Assembly (NCBI GenBank): GCA_900554615.1
Contig: USIB01000073.1
Location: 1 to 6,460 of the forward strand
Source: an uncultured Mycoplasmatota bacterium
GTDB taxonomy: Bacteria > Bacillota_I > Bacilli_A > RF39 > UBA660
Direction: 5' to 3'
Length of the DNA stretch: 6,460 nt
Within the stretch, counting starts at the first letter, position 1. Each line of letters starts with the position of its first letter. The position numbers were made by a program, and so were the translations under genes. This document shows, one piece after another, positions 5,855 through 6,460 of the stretch. The notes beneath the pieces are model-generated. The model saw only the letters and a list, made by a program, of their open reading frames with translations. It searched no databases and was not told the DNA's origin.

Positions 5855-6145
5855 ATGATAAATTATGAAATTATGTTTATCGTAAGACCAGATATTGATG
5901 AGGATAGTGTTAAAAACACTGTTAAATCATTTGAAAAGATTTTAACTGATCATAAGGCTAAAATTACTTTATCTAAGGAATTAGGACAAAAAGAGTTTGC
6001 TTATGAAATTAAAAAGTTTAAATCAGGTTATTACTTTTTATACAATATTGAAGTTTCTGATGATTCTGCTATTAAAGAATTTGATAGAGTAGCAAGAATT
6101 GACGAAAATATTGTAAGACATCTTGTTATAAATCTAGATAAATAA
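5855..6145 (+). CDS. rpsF: Small ribosomal subunit protein S6 (bS6)
   Basis: The 96-residue protein has the typical bS6 opening M-I-N-Y-E-I-M-F-I-V-R-P, the G-Q-K-E-F-A-Y-E-I-K-K-F segment at about 44-55, G-Y-Y-F at 58-61 and the closing strand R-H-L-V-I near 88-92. S6 pairs with S18 on the platform of the 30S subunit. Full length for the family, without the acidic or long C-terminal extensions of some species. AAGGAGG at 5841-5847 stands 7 nt before the ATG and is paired within the leader. It is followed after 11 nt by ssb, the usual rpsF-ssb order in Bacillota, where rpsR normally comes next. Confidence 0.97.
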   Translation: MINYEIMFIVRPDIDEDSVKNTVKSFEKILTDHKAKITLSKELGQKEFAYEIKKFKSGYYFLYNIEVSDDSAIKEFDRVARIDENIVRHLVINLDK

Positions 6146-6156
6146 GGAGTTTAAAT

Positions 6157-6460
6157 ATGAACAAAGCATTATTGATTGGAAGATTAACTAGGGATCCTGA
6201 ACTTAGAACTACTCCTACTGGTAGAAATGTATGTCAGTTTTCAATAGCAGTAAGTAGAAATTTTACTAATGCTAATGGAGATAGGGAGGCAGATTTTATT
6301 AATTGTGTAGTTTGGGATAAACAAGCGGAGAATCTTGTTAAATATCAAAAAAAGGGTAACCAAATAGCGGTAGATGGCAGGATTCAAACAAGAAATTATG
6401 ATGATAAAGATGGTAAGAGAGTATACGTTACTGAGATTCTTGCTACTAGTATTAGTTTCT
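6157..6460 (+). CDS. ssb: Single-stranded DNA-binding protein, cut by the window edge
   Basis: The first 101 codons of an OB-fold SSB are present: M-N-K-A-L-L-I-G-R-L-T-R-D-P-E-L-R at 1-17, then G22, F28-S-I-A-V, D46-F-I-N-C and V51-V-W-D. Aromatic residues F35, W53, Y63 and Y80 are at positions like those that stack on single-stranded DNA in this family. SSB coats single-stranded DNA at forks and repair sites as a tetramer. The flexible C-terminal part and acidic tip lie outside the window. AAGGAG (6144-6149) overlaps the rpsF stop codon and stands 7 nt before the ATG, so the gene is co-transcribed and probably coupled with rpsF. Confidence 0.96.
   Translation, partial: MNKALLIGRLTRDPELRTTPTGRNVCQFSIAVSRNFTNANGDREADFINCVVWDKQAENLVKYQKKGNQIAVDGRIQTRNYDDKDGKRVYVTEILATSISF

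Noticed and set aside
273..6145. Possible reassigned genetic code, since none of the seven complete genes ends in TGA
   Set aside because: Tryptophan is encoded by TGG at the positions examined and no in-frame TGA is needed to complete any family; seven stops are too few, in AT-rich DNA, to infer code change.
1..6460. CRISPR array, tRNA or rRNA genes
   Set aside because: No regularly spaced repeats, no cloverleaf-like segment and no rRNA-like GC-richer block was seen on either strand.

Overview
The window is strongly AT-rich. Its genes use standard-code stops (TAA, one TAG), TGG for tryptophan and strong AGGAGG-type ribosome binding sites. With the conserved rpsF-ssb pair at the right edge, this points to a low-GC member of the Bacillota, plausibly an uncultured gut Bacilli or Mollicutes-like lineage. 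That placement is an inference; no rRNA or other decisive marker gene is present.

Left edge (1-50): two small perfect hairpins, the second followed by a T-tract. They could be the terminator of a gene lying outside the window or the end of an IS200/IS605-like element.

Minus-strand operon (273-2157): a single-pass membrane protein with a cytosolic zinc ribbon and an exported C-terminal domain, then a PrsW-family membrane protease with two N-terminal zinc ribbons. The genes are 1 nt apart, the ribosome binding site of the second lies in the last codons of the first, and both start with nearly the same zinc-ribbon sequence. An extended -10 promoter precedes the pair and a hairpin terminator follows it.

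Middle (2255-3805): a YbaK/EbsC-type aminoacyl-tRNA deacylase on the minus strand, divergent from a UvsE/UVDE-type UV-damage endonuclease on the plus strand. The endonuclease gene converges on a minus-strand membrane permease, and the two share one hairpin that overlaps the permease stop codon.

Right-middle (3799-5633): the permease (ArsP_2-like, putative heavy-metal or manganese exporter) has an internal repeat and a Cys/His-rich cytosolic loop. Upstream lies an unrecognised 311-residue protein whose N-terminal half has a distinctive GGLWAS / YDGI / W-S-hydrophobic-FN pattern. It has the best sigma-A promoter in the window.

Right edge (5764-6460): the rpsF-ssb operon, on the plus strand. 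A sigma-A promoter precedes a short leader whose fold resembles the S6:S18 autoregulatory motif and pairs with the rpsF ribosome binding site. The complete ribosomal protein S6 gene and the first 101 codons of ssb follow.

Overall this is a housekeeping operon beside a set of short, independently transcribed units for tRNA quality control, DNA repair, metal export and membrane proteolysis. The least explained parts are the 311-residue protein and the PrsW/zinc-ribbon pair.
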